64,000 bases of DNA from positions 496,001-560,000 of the forward strand of contig NZ_KB905816.1 of assembly GCF_000381025.1 (NCBI RefSeq). Direction: 5' to 3'. How positions within the stretch are numbered: the stretch's first letter is position 1; each line of letters starts with the position of its first letter. This DNA comes from Streptomyces sulphureus DSM 40104 (GTDB taxonomy: Bacteria > Actinomycetota > Actinomycetes > Streptomycetales > Streptomycetaceae). Position numbers and translations under genes: made by a program. The notes under the pieces were generated by a model, which saw only the letters and a list, made by a program, of their open reading frames with translations, was not told the origin of the DNA and ran no database searches. This document shows, piece after piece, positions 41,115-50,166 of the stretch.

Positions 41115-44100
41115 GTGGCAGCACGTCGAAGTATCCGCTACGCGTGGCAGGGCGGAGGCATGCTCCGCGCCACGACCGCCCACGCTCATCCGGACGTACC
41201 ACGCAATCTCGACCTTGAGGACGCTGCCCGGGTCCTCGCCTGGCTGAACACGACCTGGTTGCACGACGCTCTGCGAGAAGCACTGCTCGTCGCGAATCCG
41301 CAACTCCACCAACGGATCGAGGCTCTGACCCGTGAACGCTGCCCGGCGGCACGGCAGTTACGGCGTGCCGTGCTGTCGCTCACCTCGTACCTCCTGCGTT
41401 GGGACGGCAGGACGACGCCGTTCGGTCTCTTCGCCGGCGTCGCCGGCATCCAAGTCGGAGCGGAGGCCCAGTACTCGTGGGGAGGCAGGCACCGTGTGCA
41501 TGTGCGGCCGGACGCGGTCTGGCTCGCCGACGTCCTTCAACGCCTGGAAGAACAGCCGGAGGTGCGCGAGCGACTTTCGTTCGTCACCAACAACACCGGC
41601 CACCGGCGCGGGACCCGTTTCGTCGTACCGGGGATTCCGGATGCCTGGAGCGGGGAGTTCGCGCCGGTGGAGGTTTCCGTCGAGGTCACCCGTCCGGTCG
41701 CCCTCGTGCTCGACGCCGCCCAGCGTCCCTGCACCTATGGCGAGCTGCACGACAGCCTCTTGACGCGGTTCCCCTCAGCAAAGGGAAACGATATCGCCCG
41801 AGTCCTCGACGGGCTGATCGCGCAGGGCGTGTTACTCAGCAGCCTGCGAGCGCCCATGACCGACCTCGACCCCCTCGGGCACCTGTGTGAACAGCTCCAC
41901 GCAGTGCAAGCGGACGAGATCCCGCACCTTCAAAACCTCCTGCACCGTCTCCGCGCCCTGCACCATCAACTCGCAGTTGCACAGTGCGGATCAGCCGCGC
42001 CGCTGGCCGCAGCACTCACGGACCTGCGGCAGGTGAGCAACGCAGCTCCGGTGCCGCTCGTCGTCGACACCTCGCTCGATGCCGACGTGCAGTTGCCGAG
42101 GTCTGTCGTGCGGGAGGCGGCTCAGGCTGTCGAGGTGATGTATCGCCTCACGCCCGCGCCGTTCGGCAGACCGGAGTGGCGTGACTACCACCAACGCTTC
42201 CGCTCGCGCTACGGCGTCGGCGCCTGCGTCCCTCTCATGGAACTGGTCTCCGACAGCGGACTCGGACTCCCGGCCGGCTTCCAGGGCTCCGCTCGACAGC
42301 GGCAACCACGGGTGGTCACGCCACGCGACGAGAAGCTGCTGGCCCTGGTTCAGGATGCGCAGCGCGACGGGCACAACGAGCTCGTCCTCGACGAGGGCAC
42401 CGTCGCCTCCCTCGCTCTGGGAGCCGACGAGGAGTTACTTCCGGTGCCGCGGGTCGAGGTCGCCTTCGAGGTCCACGCCGAGTCGCTCCAGTCCTTGAAC
42501 CACGGTGCCTTCGAAGTCGCCATTACTGGGGCGCCCAGGCCGGCGACGAGCATGGCCGGACGGTTCCTCCACCTGCTGTCCGAGCGCGAGCGGGCGGAGT
42601 GGGCATCCTCATACATATCCGCGGAAGTGGACACGCAGGCGGTCCAGTTGTCCTTCGTCCCGCGCAAGCGCCGCAACGAGAACGTCGCGCGGACCCCCGA
42701 GATCCTGGACCAGGTCATCACGCTCGCCGAACACCGGCGGCACGAGTCCGGAATCCCGCTCCAGGACCTGGCCGTCACCGCCGACGCCCGCCGCTTCCAT
42801 CTCGTACAGAGGTCGACAGGACGGCACCTGGCCCCACGAGTCCTGCACGCTCTGGAAGCCTCGGTCCACACCCCTCCCCTCGCCCGCTTCCTCGCCGAAC
42901 TCCCTACCGCGCGCTGCGCCGCCTACGGCGGCTTCGACCTCGGCCTCGCGGCGGCACTGCCCTCACTGCCCCGCGTTTGCTACCGCAACACCATCCTCTC
43001 GCCCGCTCGTTGGCGCCTCCGCCGCGAAGAGATCTCCGCGAGCGACGACCAGGCCCTTTGGGACAAGCACCTCGACGACTGGCGGGGCCCTCGACACGTG
43101 CCGAAGCGGGTACTCGCCGTCGTGGACAACCAACGTCTCCCGCTCGACCTCGAACATCCCTGGCACCGCCGTCTTCTGCGCCGCGCACTCAACGCCACCG
43201 GTCACCTTGAGCTGCGAGAGGCCCCCGCGCCGGGCGCATTCGGTTGGTGCGACAACCGGCCGCACGAGTTGCTTCTCCCCCTCATCGCGGAGACGCCCGC
43301 GGAACAGGCACCGCTCCCGACATCCCGGGGACACGCTCAGGCGCAGTGGCCCGGGCGTTCCCGCGTCCTGACGGCACGTCTAAACGCTCACCCGGCCCGC
43401 TTCGACGACATCCTGCTCGATCATCTACCGACGCTACTCGACGAGTTCATCTCGCCACCGCGCTGGTGGTTCATCCGGGCACACAACCGCTCTCAACCCG
43501 GCCAAGCCCCACAGCTCGTGCTGCACTTCCACCTGTCGGACCCATCGGACTACGCTTCCGCAGGCGAGGCATCACATGACTGGGCAACACGTCTACGCGA
43601 CCGACACCTGTGCAGCGACCTGGCGATGACCTCCTACACACCCCAGGTCGGCCGCTACGGCAGCGGCCCGGCGATGGACGCGGCACACAGGGTCTTCCAC
43701 GCCGACTCCCTCGCAGCCCTGGCCCAGCTCCAAGCCACCCGACGATCACGGCTCCCTGCCCCGGCGCTCACCGCCGCCAGCATGCTCGACCTCGCGACCG
43801 CCTTCGCCGCCTCACCTGGCGAAGCACTGCACTGGCTCGTGGACACCCTCCCCCGCAGCAATGGCCCGCTCGACCCGCACCTGCGCGACGAAGCCTTCGC
43901 CCTCCTCGACGGCCCCGCCCTGCCCCGTCGTGAAGAACTCGCCACGACTTGGCACGACCGGGCCCAAGCCCTCGTCCACTACCGCGCCCGTCTGCTCGCC
44001 GAACGCGACCCGCTCACCGTCCTGCGCTCACTCCTCCACCAACACCAGCTCCGAGCGCTGAGCGTCGACGAACACGACCAGGAAACCACCGACCGGCTGG

Positions 44101-44150
44101 TCCGCTCCTGCGCCCTACGCCGGATCAACTCGCCCCGACGCAACCGATGA
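41115..44150 (+). CDS. Lanthipeptide dehydratase, full-length LanB
   Basis: 1011 aa from the GTG at 41115 with AGGGAGG 5 bases upstream. The N-terminal glutamylation domain has TSYLLRWDGRTTPFGLFAGV near 88-107, the conserved LanB block. The C-terminal elimination domain (SpaB_C type) follows from about residue 770 with WWFIRAHNRSQPGQAPQLVL and the end block LCSDLAMTSYTPQVGRYGSG. It uses glutamyl-tRNA to glutamylate and then eliminate Ser/Thr of the precursor. Three TTA codons (41358, 41832, 42435) imply dependence on the bldA leucyl-tRNA, tying production to development. The stop overlaps the lanC start. Confidence 0.93.
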   Translation: MAARRSIRYAWQGGGMLRATTAHAHPDVPRNLDLEDAARVLAWLNTTWLHDALREALLVANPQLHQRIEALTRERCPAARQLRRAVLSLTSYLLRWDGRTTPFGLFAGVAGIQVGAEAQYSWGGRHRVHVRPDAVWLADVLQRLEEQPEVRERLSFVTNNTGHRRGTRFVVPGIPDAWSGEFAPVEVSVEVTRPVALVLDAAQRPCTYGELHDSLLTRFPSAKGNDIARVLDGLIAQGVLLSSLRAPMTDLDPLGHLCEQLHAVQADEIPHLQNLLHRLRALHHQLAVAQCGSAAPLAAALTDLRQVSNAAPVPLVVDTSLDADVQLPRSVVREAAQAVEVMYRLTPAPFGRPEWRDYHQRFRSRYGVGACVPLMELVSDSGLGLPAGFQGSARQRQPRVVTPRDEKLLALVQDAQRDGHNELVLDEGTVASLALGADEELLPVPRVEVAFEVHAESLQSLNHGAFEVAITGAPRPATSMAGRFLHLLSERERAEWASSYISAEVDTQAVQLSFVPRKRRNENVARTPEILDQVITLAEHRRHESGIPLQDLAVTADARRFHLVQRSTGRHLAPRVLHALEASVHTPPLARFLAELPTARCAAYGGFDLGLAAALPSLPRVCYRNTILSPARWRLRREEISASDDQALWDKHLDDWRGPRHVPKRVLAVVDNQRLPLDLEHPWHRRLLRRALNATGHLELREAPAPGAFGWCDNRPHELLLPLIAETPAEQAPLPTSRGHAQAQWPGRSRVLTARLNAHPARFDDILLDHLPTLLDEFISPPRWWFIRAHNRSQPGQAPQLVLHFHLSDPSDYASAGEASHDWATRLRDRHLCSDLAMTSYTPQVGRYGSGPAMDAAHRVFHADSLAALAQLQATRRSRLPAPALTAASMLDLATAFAASPGEALHWLVDTLPRSNGPLDPHLRDEAFALLDGPALPRREELATTWHDRAQALVHYRARLLAERDPLTVLRSLLHQHQLRALSVDEHDQETTDRLVRSCALRRINSPRRNR

Positions 44151-45352
44151 ACGTCGAGCGCATCCTCCTCGACGAGACCCTGAGCACCTACACTCGGCAC
44201 CTTCAGCCGCAGCAGACCTCCTCAAACAGCAATCCCTGGCACGCACAATCCCTCGCCCACGGAGCCGTCGGAACAGCACTCTTCGCCATCGAACGCACCC
44301 ACCGTGGAGAGGCTGCCCACGCGGAGGCCCACGCCTGGCTCACGCACGCCACCAAGGCGCCGATCAGCGCAGTCGACAGCACCGGCCTCTTCCTCGGCGC
44401 CCCCGCCCTCGCCTTCGTCCTGGACACCACCGGCCACTACACCGAGGCCCGGGCGCGCCTCCACGAGTGCGTCCTCACCCTCACTCGGCGACGCCTCCGT
44501 ATTGCTCATGCCCGCCTGGCTGCCGGCGAGCTGGCGGCCTTCCACGAGTACGACCTGCTCTACGGCCTCACCGGTCTTGGCGCATACCTCCTCCGCACCG
44601 CACCGACCAGCTCCACGATGGAGCAACTCCTGCACTACCTCATCGCCTTGGCCCGCCCACTCCCCTACAACGCGCATCTCCCGGGATGGTGGGTCGGACA
44701 CGACCCCGAGACCCGCCCCGATCCACACGGCGGACACGCCAACTTCGGCCTCGCCCACGGCTTCACCGGCCCCCTGCTCCTCCTCAGCAAAGCCCTTTTG
44801 CGCGGCCTCATCGTCGACGGACATCACGACGCCCTCACCGACATGTGCGGATGGCTCACCCGCTGGAAACAACCCGGCGACCGCGGCCCCTGGTGGCCCG
44901 AGACCCTCACCCGCGCCGAACTAGCCACCGGCGCCCCCGACCAGCCGGGTCCCGCCCGACCGAGCTGGTGCTACGGCACCCCCGGCATCGCCCGCGCCGG
45001 GCAGCTCGCCGCCCTCGCTCTCCGCGACACCACCCTCCAGGACGGGTTCGAACACGCCGCCCTCGCCTGCCTCACGGACCCGAACCAACTCGCTCGTCTC
45101 ACTGACCCGGGCCTCTGCCACGGCTGGGCCGGCCTGTACCAGACCACCCGGCACACCGTCCGCGACGCTCGAATCCGTGAACTCGCCACGCACCTACCCG
45201 TCTTGGCCGCCGCCCTCACACACCAAGCCCAAGACCTCCCTGCCAGCTCCGGCTTTCTCACCGGAGCCACCGGCGTCGCCCTCGCCCTCACCACCGCCGC
45301 TGCCCCCGAGACACCGACCTGCGGATGGGACGCATGCCTCCTGACCGACTGA
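44147..45352 (+). CDS. Lanthionine cyclase, LanC-like
   Basis: 401 aa, ATGA overlap with the lanB gene. The zinc ligands are C275 (SWCYGTPGIA) and C324-H325 (GLCHGWAGLY). Repeated Gly-rich turns (HGAVGTALF, LAHGFTGPLLLLS, GATGVALAL) give the alpha-barrel pattern of LanC. It catalyses addition of Cys thiols to dehydrated residues. Its 3' end overlaps the start of the following gene. All ligands are intact, so activity is expected. Confidence 0.93.
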   Translation: MNVERILLDETLSTYTRHLQPQQTSSNSNPWHAQSLAHGAVGTALFAIERTHRGEAAHAEAHAWLTHATKAPISAVDSTGLFLGAPALAFVLDTTGHYTEARARLHECVLTLTRRRLRIAHARLAAGELAAFHEYDLLYGLTGLGAYLLRTAPTSSTMEQLLHYLIALARPLPYNAHLPGWWVGHDPETRPDPHGGHANFGLAHGFTGPLLLLSKALLRGLIVDGHHDALTDMCGWLTRWKQPGDRGPWWPETLTRAELATGAPDQPGPARPSWCYGTPGIARAGQLAALALRDTTLQDGFEHAALACLTDPNQLARLTDPGLCHGWAGLYQTTRHTVRDARIRELATHLPVLAAALTHQAQDLPASSGFLTGATGVALALTTAAAPETPTCGWDACLLTD

Positions 45353-46323
45353 CCCCAGAAGACCGCACGAGCACTATCGAAGACGCCGTTTTCACCCTCC
45401 TAAACGGCACGCCCGCACACATGGCGACGGCCGACACCGGCCTCACCAGCGCCGAACTCCGCGATGCCGCCGACAACTATCGGCGAGCAGGACGAGAAGC
45501 GCTCACCCGCGGCACTCTCCGTACCGAATGGCACCAACTCAACCTACAGTTCGACCACTGGCCCACCGCTGACGCCACCGCTCGCGACCACCTGGCCCCT
45601 CTCCTCGACCAGGCTCAAGAAGCCGGCGAACTCTCCGGCTGGTGGTTCATCCGCAAACACCCCTGCTGGCGACTACGCCTCCGCACACTCCACCGCGCTC
45701 TCCCGGAGCACCTCCGCACCGGCCTGACCAGCCTCGTCAACTCCGGCCACCTACACCGCTGGTGGCCCACCCTCTACGAACCCGAAACCGCAGCCTTCGG
45801 CGGCGAGACCGGCATCCACATCGCTCACGACCTCTTCACCGCCGACAGCCACGCCATCCTCCACCCATCCAACACCCCGCTCGGCCGCCGCGAACTCTCC
45901 GTCCTGCTGTGCACCACGCTGTTCCGCGCCGCAGGACTCGAATGGTACGAAACCGGCGACACCTGGCACCGCGTCGCTGAAGAACGCCCACGCCACCAGC
46001 TCCCCCACGCCCAACTCGATGCCCTGACTGCGAAGATCACCGCTCTCCTCCACAGCGACATCTCCCCAAACGGTGCCCTCCTCAGCACCACCAGCCCTGC
46101 AGCCGCAGCGAGCCAACATCACTGGGCCTTTCACCAGGCCGGTACCGCACTCGGTGAAGCCGCCCGAAATGGCACCCTCCAGCGGGGCCTCCGCCAAGTC
46201 CTCACCTACCACGTCCTATTCCACTGGAACCGCCTCGGCCTTCCCCTCAAGAGCCAGGCGGCTCTCGCCGTTACGGCACGAAAAGCGATCCTCGACCCAT
46301 CAACGTCGGTCGAGAGCGCGTAA
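45325..46323 (+). CDS. Thiopeptide-type bacteriocin biosynthesis protein (SpaB_C-like)
   Basis: 332 aa from the ATG at 45325 (an ATG at 45334 is equally possible), overlapping the lanC end. The core (WHQLNLQFDHWPTADATARD, GWWFIRKHPCWRLRLR, then YEPETAAFGG and HIAHDLFTADSHAIL) is the stand-alone SpaB_C/thiopeptide-type domain related to the LanB elimination domain. Because the LanB here already has such a domain, this extra copy must do something additional, for example modify the N-terminus or act on glutamylated intermediates. Last gene of the cluster; no transporter or protease is adjacent. Confidence 0.9.
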   Translation: MGRMPPDRLTPEDRTSTIEDAVFTLLNGTPAHMATADTGLTSAELRDAADNYRRAGREALTRGTLRTEWHQLNLQFDHWPTADATARDHLAPLLDQAQEAGELSGWWFIRKHPCWRLRLRTLHRALPEHLRTGLTSLVNSGHLHRWWPTLYEPETAAFGGETGIHIAHDLFTADSHAILHPSNTPLGRRELSVLLCTTLFRAAGLEWYETGDTWHRVAEERPRHQLPHAQLDALTAKITALLHSDISPNGALLSTTSPAAAASQHHWAFHQAGTALGEAARNGTLQRGLRQVLTYHVLFHWNRLGLPLKSQAALAVTARKAILDPSTSVESA

Positions 46324-47002
46324 GCGGAGCAAGCGACTTACCAGCAGCTTCTCTCGGCTGTCGATAGCCATTTCGGCCGTTCGTCAACGTCCCAACAACA
46401 CCTCACAACAGCCGCATTGCCCTCGGACCCTCGGGATAGCCGAACGCCGCAGCGCCCAGAGGAGAGCAGCTCCACAATATGGCCGGCGTACTCCTGATGT
46501 CCGAGGGTGGAAGTACGGAAGCAGCACACGTAGATTGCTGTGGCGCCTGATCACGAAGGCCATAGGGGCGCGAATGCAGCAATCACGTGCGCCCCAAAGT
46601 AAGTTCGTCCTTGCGGTCCGCCGCTGACATCTTGTTGGATCTCCGCAACAGAAGATCCAACACTCCTGCATCTGTCCAGGACGAGCCCATGCGCGGTACG
46701 CCGTGCGATCCACACACCTCCGCCAGCGCCAAGCCGAGGCTCCTGAACGAACGAGCACGACGAGGGGTGGATTCGGCGAGGCGCTCGGCACCGACCTGAC
46801 ACCCCGTCAGCAAAGTCAGCATTGGGTCAGCATTGGGATTGCCACACAGGGCCCCAGAAGGACACACCTGAGAACAGCTCCGGTCGCCACGAGGCTCTCC
46901 GGACACACCAAGCGATTGCTCAATAGCCAGCTCGGCAAGAAGCACCGCGCTTCGATCCCAAACCCGCTCAGACTCACATCCGATCGACAACGAAACCCCA
47001 GG
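46324..47002. other. AT-richer gap without a supported gene
   Basis: About 680 bases after the lanthipeptide cluster have lower GC than the surroundings and only poorly biased short frames. A tandem 11-bp repeat (GTCAGCATTGG at 46815-46825 and 46826-46836) is present, with a third partial copy just upstream. One minus-strand frame (46583-46990) includes a coherent-looking stretch (SERVWDRSAVLLAELAIEQS) but no ribosome site. The region could be the scar of an insertion boundary. Confidence 0.4.
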
Positions 47003-47968
47003 TCAACGAGTCCTACCCCGCGCTTTCAACGGCGTAGCCGGCAGCTCCGGGGCCTCCAACCGGTCCCCGTCGTACCCATGCACATTGCCGAAGCGATTGT
47101 CTGACATCCAGCCCTCGCGGGCTGCTACGATCTCCTCGCCCGACCGCCCGACGAAGTTCCACCACATCACCAGCTTCTCCTCGAAGGGCTCGCCCCCGAG
47201 GAGGAGCAGGCTGCTTGCGGCGTCGGCACGGAGGGGGAGTTCGTGTCGGCCGCAGCCGAGGTAGAGCATGGCGCCCGGGGCGAGTCGGACGCCGTCGACC
47301 TCGCTGGTGCCCTCCATGGTCAGCGCTGCGTACTCGAAGTCGGGCTGCACGGGCAGACGTGCGTCCGCGCCGGGGTCGAGGGTGAGGTCGGCGCCGACCA
47401 GTGGGGTGTGGACGGTGCCGGGTGAGGCGGCGCCGTCGAGTTCGCCGAGGATCAGGGTGCCCGTCACGCCGCCTCCGTGGAAGGTGGGCAGGCCGGGGTG
47501 GTGCTCGAAGGTGGGCTCGCGGTGGCGGTAGGCGTCGGGGAGGGCGACCCACAGTTGGGCGCCGTGGAGCCAGCGGGCGTGGGTGCGCGGGGACTCCTCC
47601 GAGTGCGAGATGGCGTTGCCCGAGGTCATCAGGCCGAGTTCGCGGGGCTGGATCGTCTGGAGGCTGCCGAGGCTGTCGCGGTGGAGGACGCTCCCCTGGT
47701 GGAGCCAGCTAACGGTCTGGAGCCCCATGTGGGGGTGGGGCGGCACCTGCATACCGGGTTCTTCCGCGATGTCGTCGGGGCCGTAGTTGTCGACGAAGCA
47801 CCACGCGCCGACCATCCGCCGGCCCAGGTTGGGGAGCAGCCGGCGCACGACCGTGGAGCCGCCGAGCGGAACCGTGCGCGGTTGCAGGAGCTCGTGGACG
47901 GGGGCGGCCGAGACCTCCTCGCGACCGCCGCAGGTCGTGGGTGAGGGCCTGAGGTCGAGATTGCTCAT
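47003..47968 (-). CDS. Pirin-family protein
   Basis: 321 aa. The bicupin pirin layout is clear: FVDNYGPDDIAEEPGMQVPP, the metal-site motif HPHMGLQTVSWLHQG, then TSGNAISHSEESP and a C-terminal cupin (LLLLGGEPFEEKLVMWWNFV). Pirins are iron-binding cytoplasmic proteins, some with quercetin dioxygenase activity, others regulatory. The gene is divergent from the thioredoxin gene. A housekeeping-type gene, marking chromosomal sequence after the mobile region. Confidence 0.92.
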   Translation of the reverse strand: MSNLDLRPSPTTCGGREEVSAAPVHELLQPRTVPLGGSTVVRRLLPNLGRRMVGAWCFVDNYGPDDIAEEPGMQVPPHPHMGLQTVSWLHQGSVLHRDSLGSLQTIQPRELGLMTSGNAISHSEESPRTHARWLHGAQLWVALPDAYRHREPTFEHHPGLPTFHGGGVTGTLILGELDGAASPGTVHTPLVGADLTLDPGADARLPVQPDFEYAALTMEGTSEVDGVRLAPGAMLYLGCGRHELPLRADAASSLLLLGGEPFEEKLVMWWNFVGRSGEEIVAAREGWMSDNRFGNVHGYDGDRLEAPELPATPLKARGRTR

Positions 47969-48149
47969 CGTTGCTCCCAGACTGGTGTCGGACGGCTTCC
48001 GGCCCCGTGATCATGGCGTCGGAACCGGCCTCCGACGCGGGGGAATACCCGCTCGGATCGAGGGAATGCCCGTCCGCACGGTCTTGTTCACCGAGCGCCG
48101 GACGGCAGCCCACCTTGCGGTCCGGGTCCCAACCTCACCAGGAGAGAGC

Positions 48150-48530
48150 ATGAGCACCATCGAGCTCACCAAGGACAACTTCGAGGAGGTCGTCACCGAG
48201 AACGATCTCGTCCTCATCGATTTCTGGGCCGGGTGGTGCGGCCCCTGCCGGTCCTTCGCGCCGGTGTACGAGGCCGCGGCCGACCGCCATCCCGATCTCG
48301 CCTTCGCCAAGGTGGACACCGAGGCGGAGCAGGAGCTCGCCGCCGCGTTCGAGGTCCAGTCGATCCCGACGCTGGCGATCATCCGGGAGCGCACGGTGCT
48401 CTTCGCCCAGCCGGGCGCGCTCCCCGAGGCGGCGCTGGAGGACCTCATCGGCCAGGCCCGCGCCGTCGACATGGAGGAAGTCAGGCGGAACGTCGAGGAG
48501 CAGCAGCAGGGCGGGGAACCGCAGGGCTGA
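48150..48530 (+). CDS. Thioredoxin
   Basis: 126 aa from the ATG at 48150 with AGGAGAG upstream. The active site WCGPC is at residues 29-33 (VLIDFWAGWCGPCRSF) and the cis-Pro in SIPTLAI. A C-terminal extension of about 20 residues (EVRRNVEEQQQGGEPQG) goes beyond the standard fold. It reduces protein disulfides in the cytoplasm. The stop is followed by a strong terminator. Confidence 0.95.
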   Translation: MSTIELTKDNFEEVVTENDLVLIDFWAGWCGPCRSFAPVYEAAADRHPDLAFAKVDTEAEQELAAAFEVQSIPTLAIIRERTVLFAQPGALPEAALEDLIGQARAVDMEEVRRNVEEQQQGGEPQG

Positions 48531-48550
48531 CCCGCGACGCAGCAGCCGAA

Positions 48551-48587
48551 CGCGAGGGCCCCGTACCGGAGATCGGTGCGGGGCCCT
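48551..48587. terminator. Hairpin terminator between convergent genes
   Basis: An 11-bp perfect inverted repeat CGAGGGCCCCG (48551-48561) with its complement (48577-48587) lies after the thioredoxin stop and before the end of the convergent membrane-protein gene. Confidence 0.8.
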
Positions 48588-48596
48588 CGTCGTGCG

Positions 48597-49991
48597 TCAG
48601 GACGCGGGGGCCGTGTGCGAGGGGTGCGGGGCCCGCGGTTCAAGCCGGAAGTCCTGTCGGACGGGGTGTCCCTCGCGCACCTGCACCCGCGCGACAGCGG
48701 CAAGACGGTCGGGGGTGCTGGCGATGACGTTGACGATGTGCCCGGCGAGCCCGGCGGCCGCGTACTCGCCGTTGGCGTCGCTCGTCGCCCTGACCATCTC
48801 GCGGCCGTGTGTCCGCGTGACGGTGATCGCGACGCCGGGGAGCGGGTTGCCGTGCGGGTCGGTGATCCGGCCGGAGAGCTCGGGGCGCTGCCCGCTGGCG
48901 CTGCGTCCGTGGGGCGGGACCGCGCTCGGCTCCGGGAGCTCGAAGGTCGGGTCCTCGACGGGCGCCTCCTGCTCCTCCTCGGCCTTCTCCTCCTCCGACT
49001 CCTTGGCGGCGGCGCGCAGTTCCTTCCAGCGTCCGGCGAGCAGGAGCAGCACGCCCGCCACGACCCAGGCGCAGAGGACGAGGGTGTGCCGCCAGACGTT
49101 GACGCCGTCGAAGTAGAAGACACCGCGGAGCGCCTCGATGAGGTTGCCCATCGGGAGGATCGGGTGGAGGGCCCTGAAGAAGGCCGGCACCATCTGGACG
49201 GGGACGGCGCCGCTGCTCGACGGCATGCTCAGCAGGATGAAGATGCCGAGTGCCACACCGGGGAAGAACTGCTTGCAGAAGGGCACGAGTCCGTACGCGG
49301 TGAGTGCGACGGCCTGCGTCATCAGGAAGACGAGCGGGATCGCCAGCGGTTCGTGCGGGATGACGTCCATGCCGTAGCCGGCGACGAAGTAGGCGATGGC
49401 ACTCATGCACGCGCCGACGGCGGCGAGGCTGGCGATCTTGCCGCGCTTGGAGATCATCGTGACGCGCAGGAGCATCATCACGGTGATGTACGACGGGATG
49501 GTGCAGGCGAGGACGAGGTAGAAGAGGCCGGTGCCCGTGGCGTCCCCGGGGGCGGTGCCGGCGACGTCGGTGACCTTCAGCGTGCCCCCGGAGCCCTCGG
49601 CGACCGAGGTGAACGTCTTCTCCAGCAGCGACTCCAGCGAGAACCCGTCGGCCTTGGCGACGTAGAGCTCGGAGCCGTCCTGGCCCGGCACGTATCCGGC
49701 GGAGGTGTCGCGGTCGAGGACGGCCTGCCGGGCGGCGTCGGCGTCGGCGACCTGGTGGATGTCGAAGGCTCCCGGGCTCTTCTCCTCGAGCGCCTGGTCG
49801 AGCTGGTGCGCCGAAGGGCCCGCGACCGCGACGTCCACGTGGTGCGGAGTGGGGTTGTGGAACGGCAGCAGGTAGCAGACGAGGAAGCCGGTGAAGAAGA
49901 ACGCAGGGAACCAGAGGCCGCTTGCGAGTGCGCGCACCTTCGCGCCGGTCGAGGGCTGCTCGCTCTCGGTCTGCGCTGTCGACTCCGCCAT
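48597..49991 (-). CDS. DUF3533/ABC-2-like membrane protein with C-terminal CarboxypepD-type domain
   Basis: 464 aa from the ATG at 49991. One helix near residues 25-43 is followed by an extracellular domain (about 45-185), then five to six helices (GTGLFYLVLACTIPSYITVM through VVAGVLLLLAGRW), the YhgE/Pip-like or DUF3533 layout. After an acidic Glu-rich linker the last 75 residues are a beta-sandwich regulatory domain (LSGRITDPHGNPLPGVAITV), an unusual addition. Divergent from a TetR gene with palindromic boxes between, so probably repressed by it. A role in export or envelope stress is likely but not shown. Confidence 0.75.
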   Translation of the reverse strand: MAESTAQTESEQPSTGAKVRALASGLWFPAFFFTGFLVCYLLPFHNPTPHHVDVAVAGPSAHQLDQALEEKSPGAFDIHQVADADAARQAVLDRDTSAGYVPGQDGSELYVAKADGFSLESLLEKTFTSVAEGSGGTLKVTDVAGTAPGDATGTGLFYLVLACTIPSYITVMMLLRVTMISKRGKIASLAAVGACMSAIAYFVAGYGMDVIPHEPLAIPLVFLMTQAVALTAYGLVPFCKQFFPGVALGIFILLSMPSSSGAVPVQMVPAFFRALHPILPMGNLIEALRGVFYFDGVNVWRHTLVLCAWVVAGVLLLLAGRWKELRAAAKESEEEKAEEEQEAPVEDPTFELPEPSAVPPHGRSASGQRPELSGRITDPHGNPLPGVAITVTRTHGREMVRATSDANGEYAAAGLAGHIVNVIASTPDRLAAVARVQVREGHPVRQDFRLEPRAPHPSHTAPAS

Positions 49992-50096
49992 GGAAGGGGT
50001 CCGCCTCCTCGGGTGTTGGGGGACGCGTCGGTCGGCGGCCGGCGGGCCCGGCCGGTTCAATGACGCCTGCAATCTTTAGGGACGCTAACAGAAACG

Positions 50097-50124
50097 TGCA
50101 GTACTGCAAAAATGCATTACTGTA
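50097..50124. promoter_or_regulatory. TetR-type operator
   Basis: TGCAGTACTGCA (50097-50108) is a perfect palindrome, and TGCATTACTGTA (50113-50124) is a near-copy 16 bases on. They lie between the divergent membrane-protein and TetR genes, the classic place for TetR autoregulation. Confidence 0.7.
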
Positions 50125-50166
50125 GGCACCGTCTCGGGGCCGCCGACGAAGAGGACGGGACCGCCC

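Noticed and set aside
19290..47009. The 14-bp sequence CCCCAGGTCAACGA occurs at 19290-19303 and 46996-47009, as if att sites
   Set aside because: A 14-bp match is expected by chance in 64 kb of biased sequence, and the interval would separate the relaxase from the secretion genes. No integrase or tRNA adjoins either copy.
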